Positions 32,483 to 38,722 of a DNA stretch of 64,000 nt are shown here, in pieces; position 1 is the first letter of the stretch; each line of letters opens with the position of its first letter. Below the pieces are notes generated by a model that searched no databases, was not told the DNA's origin, and saw nothing but the letters and a program-made list of their open reading frames with translations. This stretch comes from Thermochromatium tepidum ATCC 43061 (GTDB taxonomy: Bacteria > Pseudomonadota > Gammaproteobacteria > Chromatiales > Chromatiaceae): positions 915,501-979,500 of the forward strand of contig NZ_CP039268.1 of the NCBI RefSeq assembly GCF_009664085.1. Direction: 5' to 3'. The position numbers and the translations under genes were made by a program.

Positions 32483-32656
32483 TCAGCCGTTCAAAGGTTC
32501 CACTGCCTGACTAGGCTCCGTCGGCTGGGTTCTGACCTCGGTGGTTGGCGTGCGCGCCTGGCCTGTCATCGAGTGGTCGTCGGGCGACGTCAGAATTGCG
32601 GTCTGTACACCACCGACCAGGACGGCAATCAGGGCGAAGACTCCAAGAATGTCCAT
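32483..32656 (-). CDS. 57-residue single-helix membrane microprotein upstream of nikR
   Basis: ATG 32656 has CAGGAG (AGGAG at 32668-32664) 7 bases upstream, and the frame ends with TGA at 32485-32483. The product begins MDILGVFALIAVLVGGVQTA, one membrane helix, followed by a hydrophilic Thr/Pro/Glu/Gln tail. A promoter-like TTGAAA/TATTAT pair stands upstream, and nikR starts 87 bases after the stop on the same strand, suggesting a two-gene unit. No family is recognised. The plus-strand 79-residue frame over the same DNA has no such supporting signals. Confidence 0.6.
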   Translation of the reverse strand: MDILGVFALIAVLVGGVQTAILTSPDDHSMTGQARTPTTEVRTQPTEPSQAVEPLNG

Positions 32657-32687
32657 GATACGACTCCTGAAAGGCTAGCAATTTACT

Positions 32688-32723
32688 CTATTCTAATAAT
32701 ATAAGAATATTCTAATTTTTCAA
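32688..32723 (-). promoter_or_regulatory. Promoter with repeated TTAGAATA operator-like sites for the nikR unit
   Basis: On the minus strand TTGAAA (32723-32718), a 16-base spacer and TATTAT (32701-32696) form a promoter. Inside the spacer lies the perfect palindrome AGAATATTCT (32704-32713), and a further TTAGAATA half-site follows at 32697-32690. The stretch is strikingly AT-rich in this GC-rich genome. A repressor site is likely; which protein binds is unknown, NikR itself being the obvious candidate. Confidence 0.55.
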
Positions 32724-32818
32724 GTCCAACACCGGTGTGAATCGTCTGTCGAGCGAGACTTGTCGACATCAAGCGCGCGATAATCGGTCAGCCCAAATCA
32801 CCTGGAGTCCAGTCGCCA

Positions 32819-34504
32819 ATGTCCACGCCAGATCCAACGCTCATCGGCCGCGTCATCGACATCCAAGCCGGACGCCTGATCGCCACGCTCTTGCCCGTCG
32901 AGGATGGCTTCCCCGCGACCAAGACACTGGAAGACGAAACGCTCCCGATCGGCCAGTTGGGCAGTCTAGTGGAGGTCCGGGATCGCGCCGGACACATCCT
33001 CGCCGAGATCACCCGCTGCCATGAAGAGGTCGTCGGCACCCGCACCGTCCAGGGCGAGGCCAATACGAGCCCACGCCAGGTCAGGGTGCGCGAGCGGCGG
33101 CTAGAGCTGACCGCGCTTGGTGAGATCAACAGCAAGGATCGGCTCGAGCCCGGCGTGAGCCGCTATCCGGTGCTCGGCGCGAGCGTGCACCTGATTCCCA
33201 CTGCGCGTCTGGCGGTGCTGCTGGCACGTCCGACCCAGGTCGCGCTAGAACTGGGGCGGCTGTCGGTGCGTTCTGCGCTCAAGGCCAGCCTAGAGCCAAC
33301 GGCCCTGTTCGGGCGCCACCTGGCCATCCTCGGTCAGTCGGGATCGGGTAAATCCTGGACGCTCTCCAGTCTGATGCAGCGCGTGGTCAAGACCATGCCG
33401 CATTCGCACCTCATCCTGCTCGACCTGCACGGCGAATACAGCTGGAAGGGTTCCGATGGCGCGACTGAGGGCATCTTTCCGCCCGGCACGGCACGCTATC
33501 TCGACGCGCGCGAATTGGAGATCCCCTATTGGCTGCTGACCTATGCGGAACTGGTCGATCTCTTCATCGACCGCTCGGATGCCAATGCCTCGGTCCAGAT
33601 CGCCTTTCTGCGCGAGACCCTCTATGCCCTGCGCAAGCAGTCCAACCAGCACGCCGGGATCGATCGGCTCTCGGTCGACTCGCCGGTCTACTTTCCGATC
33701 GACGAGCTCTATCAGCGCTTCAAGAAGGCCAATGAGGAAAAGCTCGAATTCGGTAAGGTCAAGGGGCCACTGTTCGGGGCCTTCGATGACTTTTTGGTGC
33801 GCTTCCTTGCGCTCTACAACGACGGGCGCTACGACTTCTTCATGCACCCGCGCAAGCACCGTAGTTCGGCCAGTCTGGAGGGGTTACTGCGCGACTTCGT
33901 CGGGTTGGGCGAGCCCAAGCGTCAGGTGACCGTGATCGATCTCAGCCCCGTGCCTGTCGATCTACGCCCGGTTATCTCGGCGCAGATCGGTCGGCTCGCC
34001 TATGAATTCAATTACTGGAATCCGCGTCGGCACGAGTTTCCGCTGGTGTTGGTCTGCGAGGAGGCACATCAATACATCCCGCGCGAGTCCGACACCCGCT
34101 TCGTTGGGACCAGACGCGCGATGGAACGGATCGCCAAAGAGGGACGCAAATATGGCGTCACGCTCTGTATCGTCAGCCAGCGTCCGACCGAGCTCTCGGA
34201 GACCGTGTTGGCCCAATGCGGCAACTATCTCTGTCTGCGCATCTCCAACGCCGACGACCAAGAATATGTGCGCCGGCTGCTGCCCGAGGGGGCCAAGAAT
34301 CTGGCCGACCGGCTCGCCTCGCTGCGTCGGGGCGAGGTCTTGGCCGTGGGTGATGCCCTGCAGCTGCCCACGCGCATCCAGGTCGATCCACCCGATCCGC
34401 CGCCGGCGAGCGCTGACGCGCCCTTCTCGCAGAGCTGGATGCGGGGTCCAGATGATTTGGACGTCAATGGGATCGTCGACCACTGGTGGCGTCAGGTGCG
34501 CTGA
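32819..34504 (+). CDS. HerA-type (DUF87) hexameric DNA translocase ATPase
   Basis: An N-terminal HAS-barrel (about 1-110, LIGRVIDIQAGRLIATLLP) precedes a RecA-like ATPase of the HerA/FtsK superfamily with Walker A GQSGSGKS near residue 179, Walker B LVLVCEEAHQY, RRAMERIAKEGRKYGV and SQRPTELSETVLAQCGNYL. In archaea HerA pairs with the nuclease NurA in end resection, and bacterial versions also occur in defence operons. Here no NurA, Sir2 or other nuclease is adjacent; the only partner is the small membrane protein that begins 6 bases after the stop. The 561 residues are intact. The ATPase call is firm, the role open. Confidence 0.85.
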   Translation: MSTPDPTLIGRVIDIQAGRLIATLLPVEDGFPATKTLEDETLPIGQLGSLVEVRDRAGHILAEITRCHEEVVGTRTVQGEANTSPRQVRVRERRLELTALGEINSKDRLEPGVSRYPVLGASVHLIPTARLAVLLARPTQVALELGRLSVRSALKASLEPTALFGRHLAILGQSGSGKSWTLSSLMQRVVKTMPHSHLILLDLHGEYSWKGSDGATEGIFPPGTARYLDARELEIPYWLLTYAELVDLFIDRSDANASVQIAFLRETLYALRKQSNQHAGIDRLSVDSPVYFPIDELYQRFKKANEEKLEFGKVKGPLFGAFDDFLVRFLALYNDGRYDFFMHPRKHRSSASLEGLLRDFVGLGEPKRQVTVIDLSPVPVDLRPVISAQIGRLAYEFNYWNPRRHEFPLVLVCEEAHQYIPRESDTRFVGTRRAMERIAKEGRKYGVTLCIVSQRPTELSETVLAQCGNYLCLRISNADDQEYVRRLLPEGAKNLADRLASLRRGEVLAVGDALQLPTRIQVDPPDPPPASADAPFSQSWMRGPDDLDVNGIVDHWWRQVR

Positions 34505-34510
34505 GGAGGC

Positions 34511-34999
34511 ATGCAGGGCGACAACGACCGGCGTCTGGTCTGGCCCTGGGTTTGGCTGGGGGCGGCAGCCCTGGGGCTCGGCGCGATCCTCGTCGTCGTT
34601 CAGGCCGTTTGGTCGGTGCTGTATCCTTCGGCGTCTTGGGTCGCACCGCTCGATCCGCACTGTGATCTGCGGGCCGGACCCTGTGAGGTCCGTTTTGGCG
34701 GTGGTGGTCGGGTCCGCCTTGGGATCGAGCCGCGGACCCTGCCGGTGGCCGCGCCACTGCGGCTTAAGGTCGAACTCTCGGGACTGGAGGCCAAGGCAGT
34801 CGAGGTCGATTTCGTCGGTGTTGAGATGTACATGGGCTTCAATCGCGTGACGCTGGAACCGCTCGGTACGGGCCGCTATGCCGGAAACGGCATGATCCCA
34901 GTGTGCACCAGTAAACGCATGACCTGGGAGGCGCGTGTGTTGCTCCATACACCAGACGGACTCCTCGCCGCGCCCTTTCGGTTTGAGAGCGCGCCCTGA
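34511..34999 (+). CDS. Membrane-anchored protein of unknown function
   Basis: The 162-residue product has a short charged N terminus, one hydrophobic helix (about 11-37, VWPWVWLGAAALGLGAILVVVQAV) and a periplasmic beta-rich domain with three cysteines and FVGVEMYMGFNRVTLEPLG. ATG 34511 is only 1 base from the end of the GAGGAGG that overlaps the preceding stop, so the real start is uncertain. The gene is probably translated with the HerA-type gene. Its 3' end abuts the truncated integrase. I do not recognise the family. Confidence 0.7.
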   Translation: MQGDNDRRLVWPWVWLGAAALGLGAILVVVQAVWSVLYPSASWVAPLDPHCDLRAGPCEVRFGGGGRVRLGIEPRTLPVAAPLRLKVELSGLEAKAVEVDFVGVEMYMGFNRVTLEPLGTGRYAGNGMIPVCTSKRMTWEARVLLHTPDGLLAAPFRFESAP

Positions 35000-35005
35000 G
35001 TCCTA

Positions 35006-35032
35006 GGATGGGCAGCGCATAGCGATGCCCAT
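35006..35032. terminator. Hairpin after the membrane protein gene
   Basis: GATGGGC (35006-35012) pairs with GCCCATC (35026-35032). It lies between the stop of the 162-residue gene and the truncated end of intI, and has no T tract. Confidence 0.4.
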
Positions 35033-35037
35033 CGACC

Positions 35038-35699
35038 ATTCGGATATTTCCTCGCCAGCGCATCCGGCAACCACACCGCCGCCAGGCCTGAGCGTAAATC
35101 ATCCTCGTAAATCAGGCGTCTTCGTGCCAGATGTGCCTGCAGGGGCCCCGCCAGCGCCGCCGGCAACATCGTCACGCGATCCTTCGCGCCCTTGCCGTCG
35201 CGGATCAGAATCTCGTTGCGACCGAAATCAACGTCCTTCACCCGCAATCGCACGCACTCCATCAGCCGCATGCCCGTGCCGTAGAGCAGACGCGCCATCA
35301 GGCCATACACCCCGTCCATGCGATCGAGCACGGCGCGCACCTCGGCGGGGGTGAGCACCACCGGCAGGCGCTGCGGCCGCTTCGCGCGCGTGAGGCCTTC
35401 CAGCCACGGCAACTCGACCCCCAGCACCTCGCGGTAAAGGAACAGCAGCGCCGACAGCGCCTGATTCTGCGTCGCCGCCGCCACCTGGCCATTGACCGCC
35501 AGATCGGACAAAAACGCCTCGACCTCCGCCGCCCCAACTCGCACGGGTGACGCTTGCCGTGGAACAGGATGAAGCGCCTTATCCAAAAGACATATTGACC
35601 TTCGGTGCGGATGGAGTAGTGTTTCGTCCTGAGCCGCTCGCGCACCTGATCGAGCAGGCGCGGCGGCGATGGGGTATCAGGCGCGGAAAGCGGCGTCAT
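35038..35699 (-). pseudogene. intI: Integron integrase, frameshifted and truncated
   Basis: The N-terminal part ([38 protein letters not shown]) and, in another frame, [26 protein letters not shown] through DALARKYPN match integron-type tyrosine recombinases. One missing base in the G run at 35532-35535 (minus strand TTGGGGCGG) separates the frames: five Gs would give [13 protein letters not shown]. The catalytic Arg region (TGMRLMECVRL) and GKGAKDR are present, but homology stops at about 35038. The C-terminal HxxR and nucleophilic Tyr are absent, so the enzyme cannot be active. The usual divergent orientation to the cassettes is kept. Start MTPLSAPD at 35699 is likely. Confidence 0.9.
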
Positions 35700-35734
35700 A
35701 TCCTGCGCGATGGCGAAGGAAATCAAATGAAACA

Positions 35735-35817
35735 GCAGCTTAAAGCCGAGCGTTTTGAGTTATAGGCACCAGTGGGCTGGAATATACACCTGTTTTTCCG
35801 TCTACTTCACGTTGGGC
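35735..35817 (+). other. Presumed attI recombination site region
   Basis: The region between the intI start and the first cassette ends in the core GTTGGGC (35811-35817), matching GTTRRRY, with the crossover expected between G 35811 and T 35812. The outer attI boundary cannot be fixed by eye. Confidence 0.6.
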
Positions 35818-35829
35818 ATAAGGAGAAAA

Positions 35830-36198
35830 ATGGGAAAAACAACGTCCACATATTGGAACCCGCTGGATCCAGCTAATCGAAATCAATGGAAACCGATCAA
35901 GGGCCTTGAGAATATTGCCGAAGAGCTCACTCTCAGCATTGATGCAGCGACAGGTGAATATACCCGTCTCACACGGTTTCATCCTGGCGCAGACACGACC
36001 CCTTTTGGTGGAAAAAGCCACCCATATCCAGAAGAGGTTTTCATTGTTAGCGGTCGTCTCTATGATCACGCCTTTAATAAGTGGCTGGAGCCTGGAGACT
36101 ATGCGAGCAGGCCTCCCGGAGAGATTCATGGGCCATTTAAAACAGACGTTGGGTGTATCGTATTAGAATTATCCTTTCCAAACCGAGCGATTGCATAG
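35830..36198 (+). CDS. Cupin-domain protein, cassette 1
   Basis: The 122-residue product shows a cupin pattern: PFGGKSHPYPEEVFIVSGRLYDHAF, then LEPGDYASRPPGEIHGPFKTDVG, resembling ChrR-type anti-sigma or acetylacetone-dioxygenase-like single-domain cupins. Possible metal ligands are the His in KSHPYPEE, its Glu and the His in GEIHGP. AGGAG at 35821-35825 precedes ATG 35830 by 4 bases; the upstream extension of the frame crosses the attI core and is excluded. Codon use is more AT-rich than in neighbours. Function is unknown. Confidence 0.78.
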   Translation: MGKTTSTYWNPLDPANRNQWKPIKGLENIAEELTLSIDAATGEYTRLTRFHPGADTTPFGGKSHPYPEEVFIVSGRLYDHAFNKWLEPGDYASRPPGEIHGPFKTDVGCIVLELSFPNRAIA

Positions 36199-36206
36199 CT
36201 AATATT

Positions 36207-36271
36207 GCCCAACAAGGCGCTGCAGCCGACGGCGGCCACGGGCCGCCGCGGCTGAGCTTGGTTCGTTAGGG
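36207..36271 (+). repeat. attC site 1
   Basis: R'' GCCCAAC (36207-36213) and R' GTTAGGG (36265-36271) flank an imperfect palindrome with the inner stem GGCGGCC/GGCCGCC. The body differs from the other three sites, so cassette 1 has a different source. Confidence 0.88.
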
Positions 36272-36277
36272 TTTCCC

Positions 36278-36640
36278 ATGCGCAAGCCTGATATCACCGC
36301 ATACGCCTTATCCGTTGCGACCGGAATGGTTCTTTGGTTTGCCGCCATGGCTTCGAGTGGCAAGCGGGAACCTTGGGATGACCCCTCATACTGGTCAGTG
36401 GTCTATCCAGCAGCCATCATCGTCAGTGGCTTGCTGGGCTTCTTTTTTAGCAACCGTTCATGGCGCTGGCCTTTGGCATTGTTCTGCGGGCAGTTCCTCG
36501 CACTGACTATCCGCGCTGGCGAACTCGGCAACCTGTGGCCTCTCGGTTTGCTGCTGTTTCTCGTAATGTCCGTGCCCGGTATTGCCGTAGCAAAACTTGG
36601 AGGGTGGCTCAATGGCAAGATTTCGCCGCACCAGCCCTAA
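36278..36640 (+). CDS. Four-helix membrane protein, cassette 2
   Basis: The 120 residues contain about four hydrophobic helices (YALSVATGMVLWFAAMA; VVYPAAIIVSGLLGFFF; WPLALFCGQFLALTI; LWPLGLLLFLVMSVPGIAVA). ATG 36278 is 7 bases after the attC1 R' core. The stop codon uses the TAA of the R'' core of attC2, the usual tight packing in cassettes. It resembles many small unassigned membrane proteins found in integron cassettes. Its layout is similar to the first gene of cassette 3. Confidence 0.75.
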   Translation: MRKPDITAYALSVATGMVLWFAAMASSGKREPWDDPSYWSVVYPAAIIVSGLLGFFFSNRSWRWPLALFCGQFLALTIRAGELGNLWPLGLLLFLVMSVPGIAVAKLGGWLNGKISPHQP

Positions 36641-36698
36641 CCCCGCGCTCCAGTGGGACGCGCCGCAAGCGGCGCGCCCCTGAGCTTCGACGTTATGT
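36635..36698 (+). repeat. attC site 2
   Basis: R'' CCCTAAC (36635-36641), R' GTTATGT (36692-36698). The body has the inner stem CGCGCCGC-AA-GCGGCGCG and the right arm CCCCTGAGCTTCGAC. It is 64 bases long, as are attC3 and attC4, with nearly the same body. Confidence 0.92.
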
Positions 36699-37105
36699 TC
36701 CCGAATATGGCCACTGAAAAACGTACGTCATGGCGGCTAAGCGCCGCTTTCTTAGTCGGCATGCTTAGTGTGGGCATTCCAGTCTGGTTGATGCCATACA
36801 GCAAACTGAATGTCCCAAGTGCTCTGTACGGGGCGGGGCTGGTCGTGGTCTTCATCTTGGCCGCGTTGCTCCGTGCTTCTGGTTTTTCGACATTTTCCAG
36901 AACTTTGCACGTCCTGTCGGCGTCGGTTCCTGCTGCTCTGATGGCGCGCATAGTCGTCGAGGGTGCCATGGACCCTACCAAGCATAATCTATGGCCTCTG
37001 GCCATCATCATTTCCGCTGTGGTCGGCTATGCCGCTACCGCCCCGGGCGTGATCCTCGGGCAACTGATCTACCGCTTGGCGCACAGGGAGGATAAAACTC
37101 AATGA
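36695..37105 (+). CDS. Four-helix membrane protein, cassette 3 gene 1
   Basis: The 136-residue product has hydrophobic segments LSAAFLVGMLSVGIPVWLM, ALYGAGLVVVFILAALL, LHVLSASVPAALMARIV and WPLAIIISAVVGYAATAPGVIL. ATG 36695 sits inside the R' core GTTATGT of attC2, so the cassette boundary supplies the start; ATG 36707 is an alternative. The end overlaps the next gene in ATGA (37102-37105). The general pattern, including a terminal P-G-V/I segment before a basic end, recalls the cassette 2 product. Function is unknown. Confidence 0.72.
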   Translation: MFPNMATEKRTSWRLSAAFLVGMLSVGIPVWLMPYSKLNVPSALYGAGLVVVFILAALLRASGFSTFSRTLHVLSASVPAALMARIVVEGAMDPTKHNLWPLAIIISAVVGYAATAPGVILGQLIYRLAHREDKTQ

Positions 37106-37344
37106 TCGACCTGGAAGAAAGACTGCTCACCCGATGGTCGGCCAGAAAGTTCCTTGTCGCCGGGATCATCATTGCAGCAATGGGTTATCTGCCCCTGCAG
37201 CTCTACATCATGTTCGGGCCACGCGACGGAAACCCGATCGGTCTTGGCCTGCTGTTCATTACGGTGACTCCTGTTGGCCTGGGGGTGGTCGCTATCGGCT
37301 TGGTCAAGCTGATCGTTGGTTTTTTTCTTGGCCGCAGGAGCTGA
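37102..37344 (+). CDS. Two-helix membrane protein, cassette 3 gene 2
   Basis: The 80-residue protein starts with a charged segment (MIDLEERLLTRWSARK) followed by two helices (FLVAGIIIAAMGYLPLQLYIMF and GLLFITVTPVGLGVVAIGLVKLIVGFFLG). GGGAGG at 37086-37091 precedes its ATG, which overlaps the stop of gene 1. The four-base overlap suggests the two products are made together and may form a complex. Confidence 0.72.
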   Translation: MIDLEERLLTRWSARKFLVAGIIIAAMGYLPLQLYIMFGPRDGNPIGLGLLFITVTPVGLGVVAIGLVKLIVGFFLGRRS

Positions 37345-37346
37345 TC

Positions 37347-37529
37347 GTGTTCAAGGTGCTCGGAGGGATGTTGGCGCTCTACGTGCTCTATGCGGTCGTC
37401 ATGGGAAGGATCTATGTCGAATCCGGGCCATGGGGTCGCGTGGTGTATCGCGAAGAGTCACCGGAATATTTCTGGATTTCTGTCGTTGTTTATGCTGGAC
37501 TAGCCGTGGCCTTGGTTGCGTTTTTTTAA
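37347..37529 (+). CDS. Small two-helix membrane protein, cassette 3 gene 3
   Basis: The 60-residue product starts at GTG 37347, with AGGAG at 37336-37340 six bases upstream, 2 bases after the stop of gene 2. It has helices LGGMLALYVLYAVVMGRIYV and WISVVVYAGLAVALVAFF around a short polar loop YREESPEYF. A longer frame beginning at 37134 overlaps gene 2 out of frame and is not credible. It completes a three-gene set within one cassette. Confidence 0.65.
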   Translation: MFKVLGGMLALYVLYAVVMGRIYVESGPWGRVVYREESPEYFWISVVVYAGLAVALVAFF

Positions 37530-37535
37530 CGTGAA

Positions 37536-37599
37536 ACATAACACTGCGCTCCAGCGGGACGCGCCGCAAGCGGCGCGCCCCTGAGCTTCGACGTTAGGC
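37536..37599 (+). repeat. attC site 3
   Basis: R'' ACATAAC (37536-37542), R' GTTAGGC (37593-37599), 64 bases. The body is almost identical to attC2 and attC4. R'' begins 6 bases after the stop of the last cassette 3 gene. Confidence 0.92.
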
Positions 37600-37626
37600 A
37601 TTCACCCACAAGGGAAAGCAAGAGAA

Positions 37627-38142
37627 ATGAGCACAATTATTTTGCTGTTAGTCGTTGTCATTGTTGTTGTCGCAGTTCTGGCAGCACTCAAAGCCAAATC
37701 CCGAGGCGGTGACACTGAGGAGGTTTGGCCTTTCTACGCCAAGAAACCGCTTTCCCAGCCAGAGCAGGTACTTTACTTTCGCCTCGTTCAGGCATTGCCT
37801 GAGCATATCGTCCTTTCCCAAGTACAGCTGTCCCGCTTGCTCGGAGTCAAGAAAGGCAATAACTATCAGGCATGGTTCAATCGCATCAACCGGATGAGTG
37901 CTGACTTCGTGGTGTGCAACAAAGACTCAAGCATTGTCTCCGTCATCGAGCTTGATGACGCGACACACCAAAAAGAGGATCGTCAGGCGGCAGACGCGAA
38001 AAAAGATAAAGCCCTTAGATCGGCAGGCATCCGCATAGTACGTTGGCAGGCAAAAGCAATTCCCGATATTGCCACTATCCAATCAACCATCATGCCTAAC
38101 ACTGCGCTCCAGCGGGACGCGCCGCAAGCGGCGTGCCCATGA
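37627..38142 (+). CDS. DUF2726-type membrane-anchored protein, cassette 4
   Basis: The 171 residues start with one hydrophobic helix (IILLLVVVIVVVAVLAAL), then a domain with VLSQVQLSRLL, ADFVVCNKDSSIVSVIELDDATHQ and KALRSAGIRIVRWQAK. This matches the DUF2726 pattern, a nuclease-like fold with D/E-x-K-type residues (IELDD...K). The last residues NTALQRDAPQAACP are encoded by the attC4 body, a common feature of cassette proteins whose stop lies inside attC. No partner gene is in this cassette. Confidence 0.78.
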   Translation: MSTIILLLVVVIVVVAVLAALKAKSRGGDTEEVWPFYAKKPLSQPEQVLYFRLVQALPEHIVLSQVQLSRLLGVKKGNNYQAWFNRINRMSADFVVCNKDSSIVSVIELDDATHQKEDRQAADAKKDKALRSAGIRIVRWQAKAIPDIATIQSTIMPNTALQRDAPQAACP

Positions 38143-38157
38143 GCTTCGACGTTGGGT
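38094..38157 (+). repeat. attC site 4
   Basis: R'' GCCTAAC (38094-38100), R' GTTGGGT (38151-38157). The body has two or three substitutions relative to attC2 and attC3. The bases after the crossover (TTGGGT) would belong to a lost following cassette, now replaced by the IS3-family remnant. Confidence 0.9.
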
Positions 38158-38159
38158 GT

Positions 38160-38625
38160 CTGTCACGGGCATCCTGAAATAGGTCATATCCGTGCTCCAG
38201 ACTTGGTTGGGCCGCGTAACCTCGACGCCCCGCAGCAGGTCGGGATGGACGCAGTGGTCCGGGGGCTTGACGCTCGTCGTCGGTCCCAGTGCCATCCCCG
38301 CCAGGCGCATCAGCCGCTGTACCCGCTTGCGATTAACCGCGTGGCCTTGCCGCGCCAAATACACAACCATCCGCCGACTGGCGTAAAACGGCCGCCGCGT
38401 GTATTCCTCGTCGATCAGCCGGCACAGCAACAGCTTCCCCTCGGATTCCTCGCTTAGAACCTTCCGCCCGTAGAAGGTGGCCCGCGCCACCCCGGACAAT
38501 TCGCATTGCCGCGCCAGCGCCAGTTCCGCTTCCCGGTCGATCCAGCCCATTCGCGTCTCGCTACTCATCGTCCGGACTTTTTTGAGCCAGTCCAGTTCCA
38601 TCTTCAGCCTTCCGATCTCCCCGAC
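38160..38625 (-). pseudogene. IS3-family transposase remnant
   Basis: The frame shows the end of OrfA (IGRLKMELDWLKK) fused to OrfB sequence: ALARQCELSGVARATFY, RRPFYASRRMVVYLARQGHAVNRKRVQRLMRL and VTRPNQVWSTDMTYFRM. It stops just after the first DDE aspartate, so the second Asp and Glu are missing, and the 5' end of OrfA is also lost. No terminal inverted repeats were found. The 3' break coincides with the edge of the integron. Confidence 0.85.
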
Positions 38626-38722
38626 ATGGATCTAAGAGCCAGCGTTATTGGTAGGATGGCTCGTCACGGTGCGCCGGTTTGGGATCGCTGAGACCAGCGC
38701 CACCTTTGAACCCAAGGAATGC

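Larger units (their letters stand above)
35038..38157 (+). mobile_element. Integron: broken intI, presumed attI and four cassettes
   Basis: A minus-strand integron-integrase remnant (35038-35699) is followed by a presumed attI and four plus-strand cassettes: C1 35812-36265, C2 36266-36692, C3 36693-37593 and C4 37594-38151. Each ends in an attC. Each cassette starts with a core that is the exact reverse complement of the R'' core of its own attC: C1 GTTGGGC/GCCCAAC, C2 GTTAGGG/CCCTAAC, C3 GTTATGT/ACATAAC, C4 GTTAGGC/GCCTAAC. This is what insertion of circular cassettes predicts. Cassette genes are visibly lower in GC than the surroundings. The three last attCs are nearly identical, the first differs. 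An IS3-family remnant follows the last attC. Confidence 0.92.

Noticed and set aside
32465-32704. 79-codon plus-strand frame upstream of the HerA-type gene
   Set aside because: It has no hydrophobic or domain pattern and no ribosome binding site. The opposite strand has a well-formed small gene with AGGAG and a promoter.
37134-37346. N-terminal extension of the last cassette 3 frame
   Set aside because: It overlaps the 80-residue gene in another frame with unlikely composition; GTG 37347 with AGGAG gives the compact two-helix protein.
36635-38157. Repeats at 36635, 37536 and 38094 as a CRISPR or simple dispersed repeat
   Set aside because: The spacing is irregular (about 900 and 560 bases), the repeats are imperfect palindromes of 64 bases with R''/R' cores, and genes lie between them, so attC is the right class.
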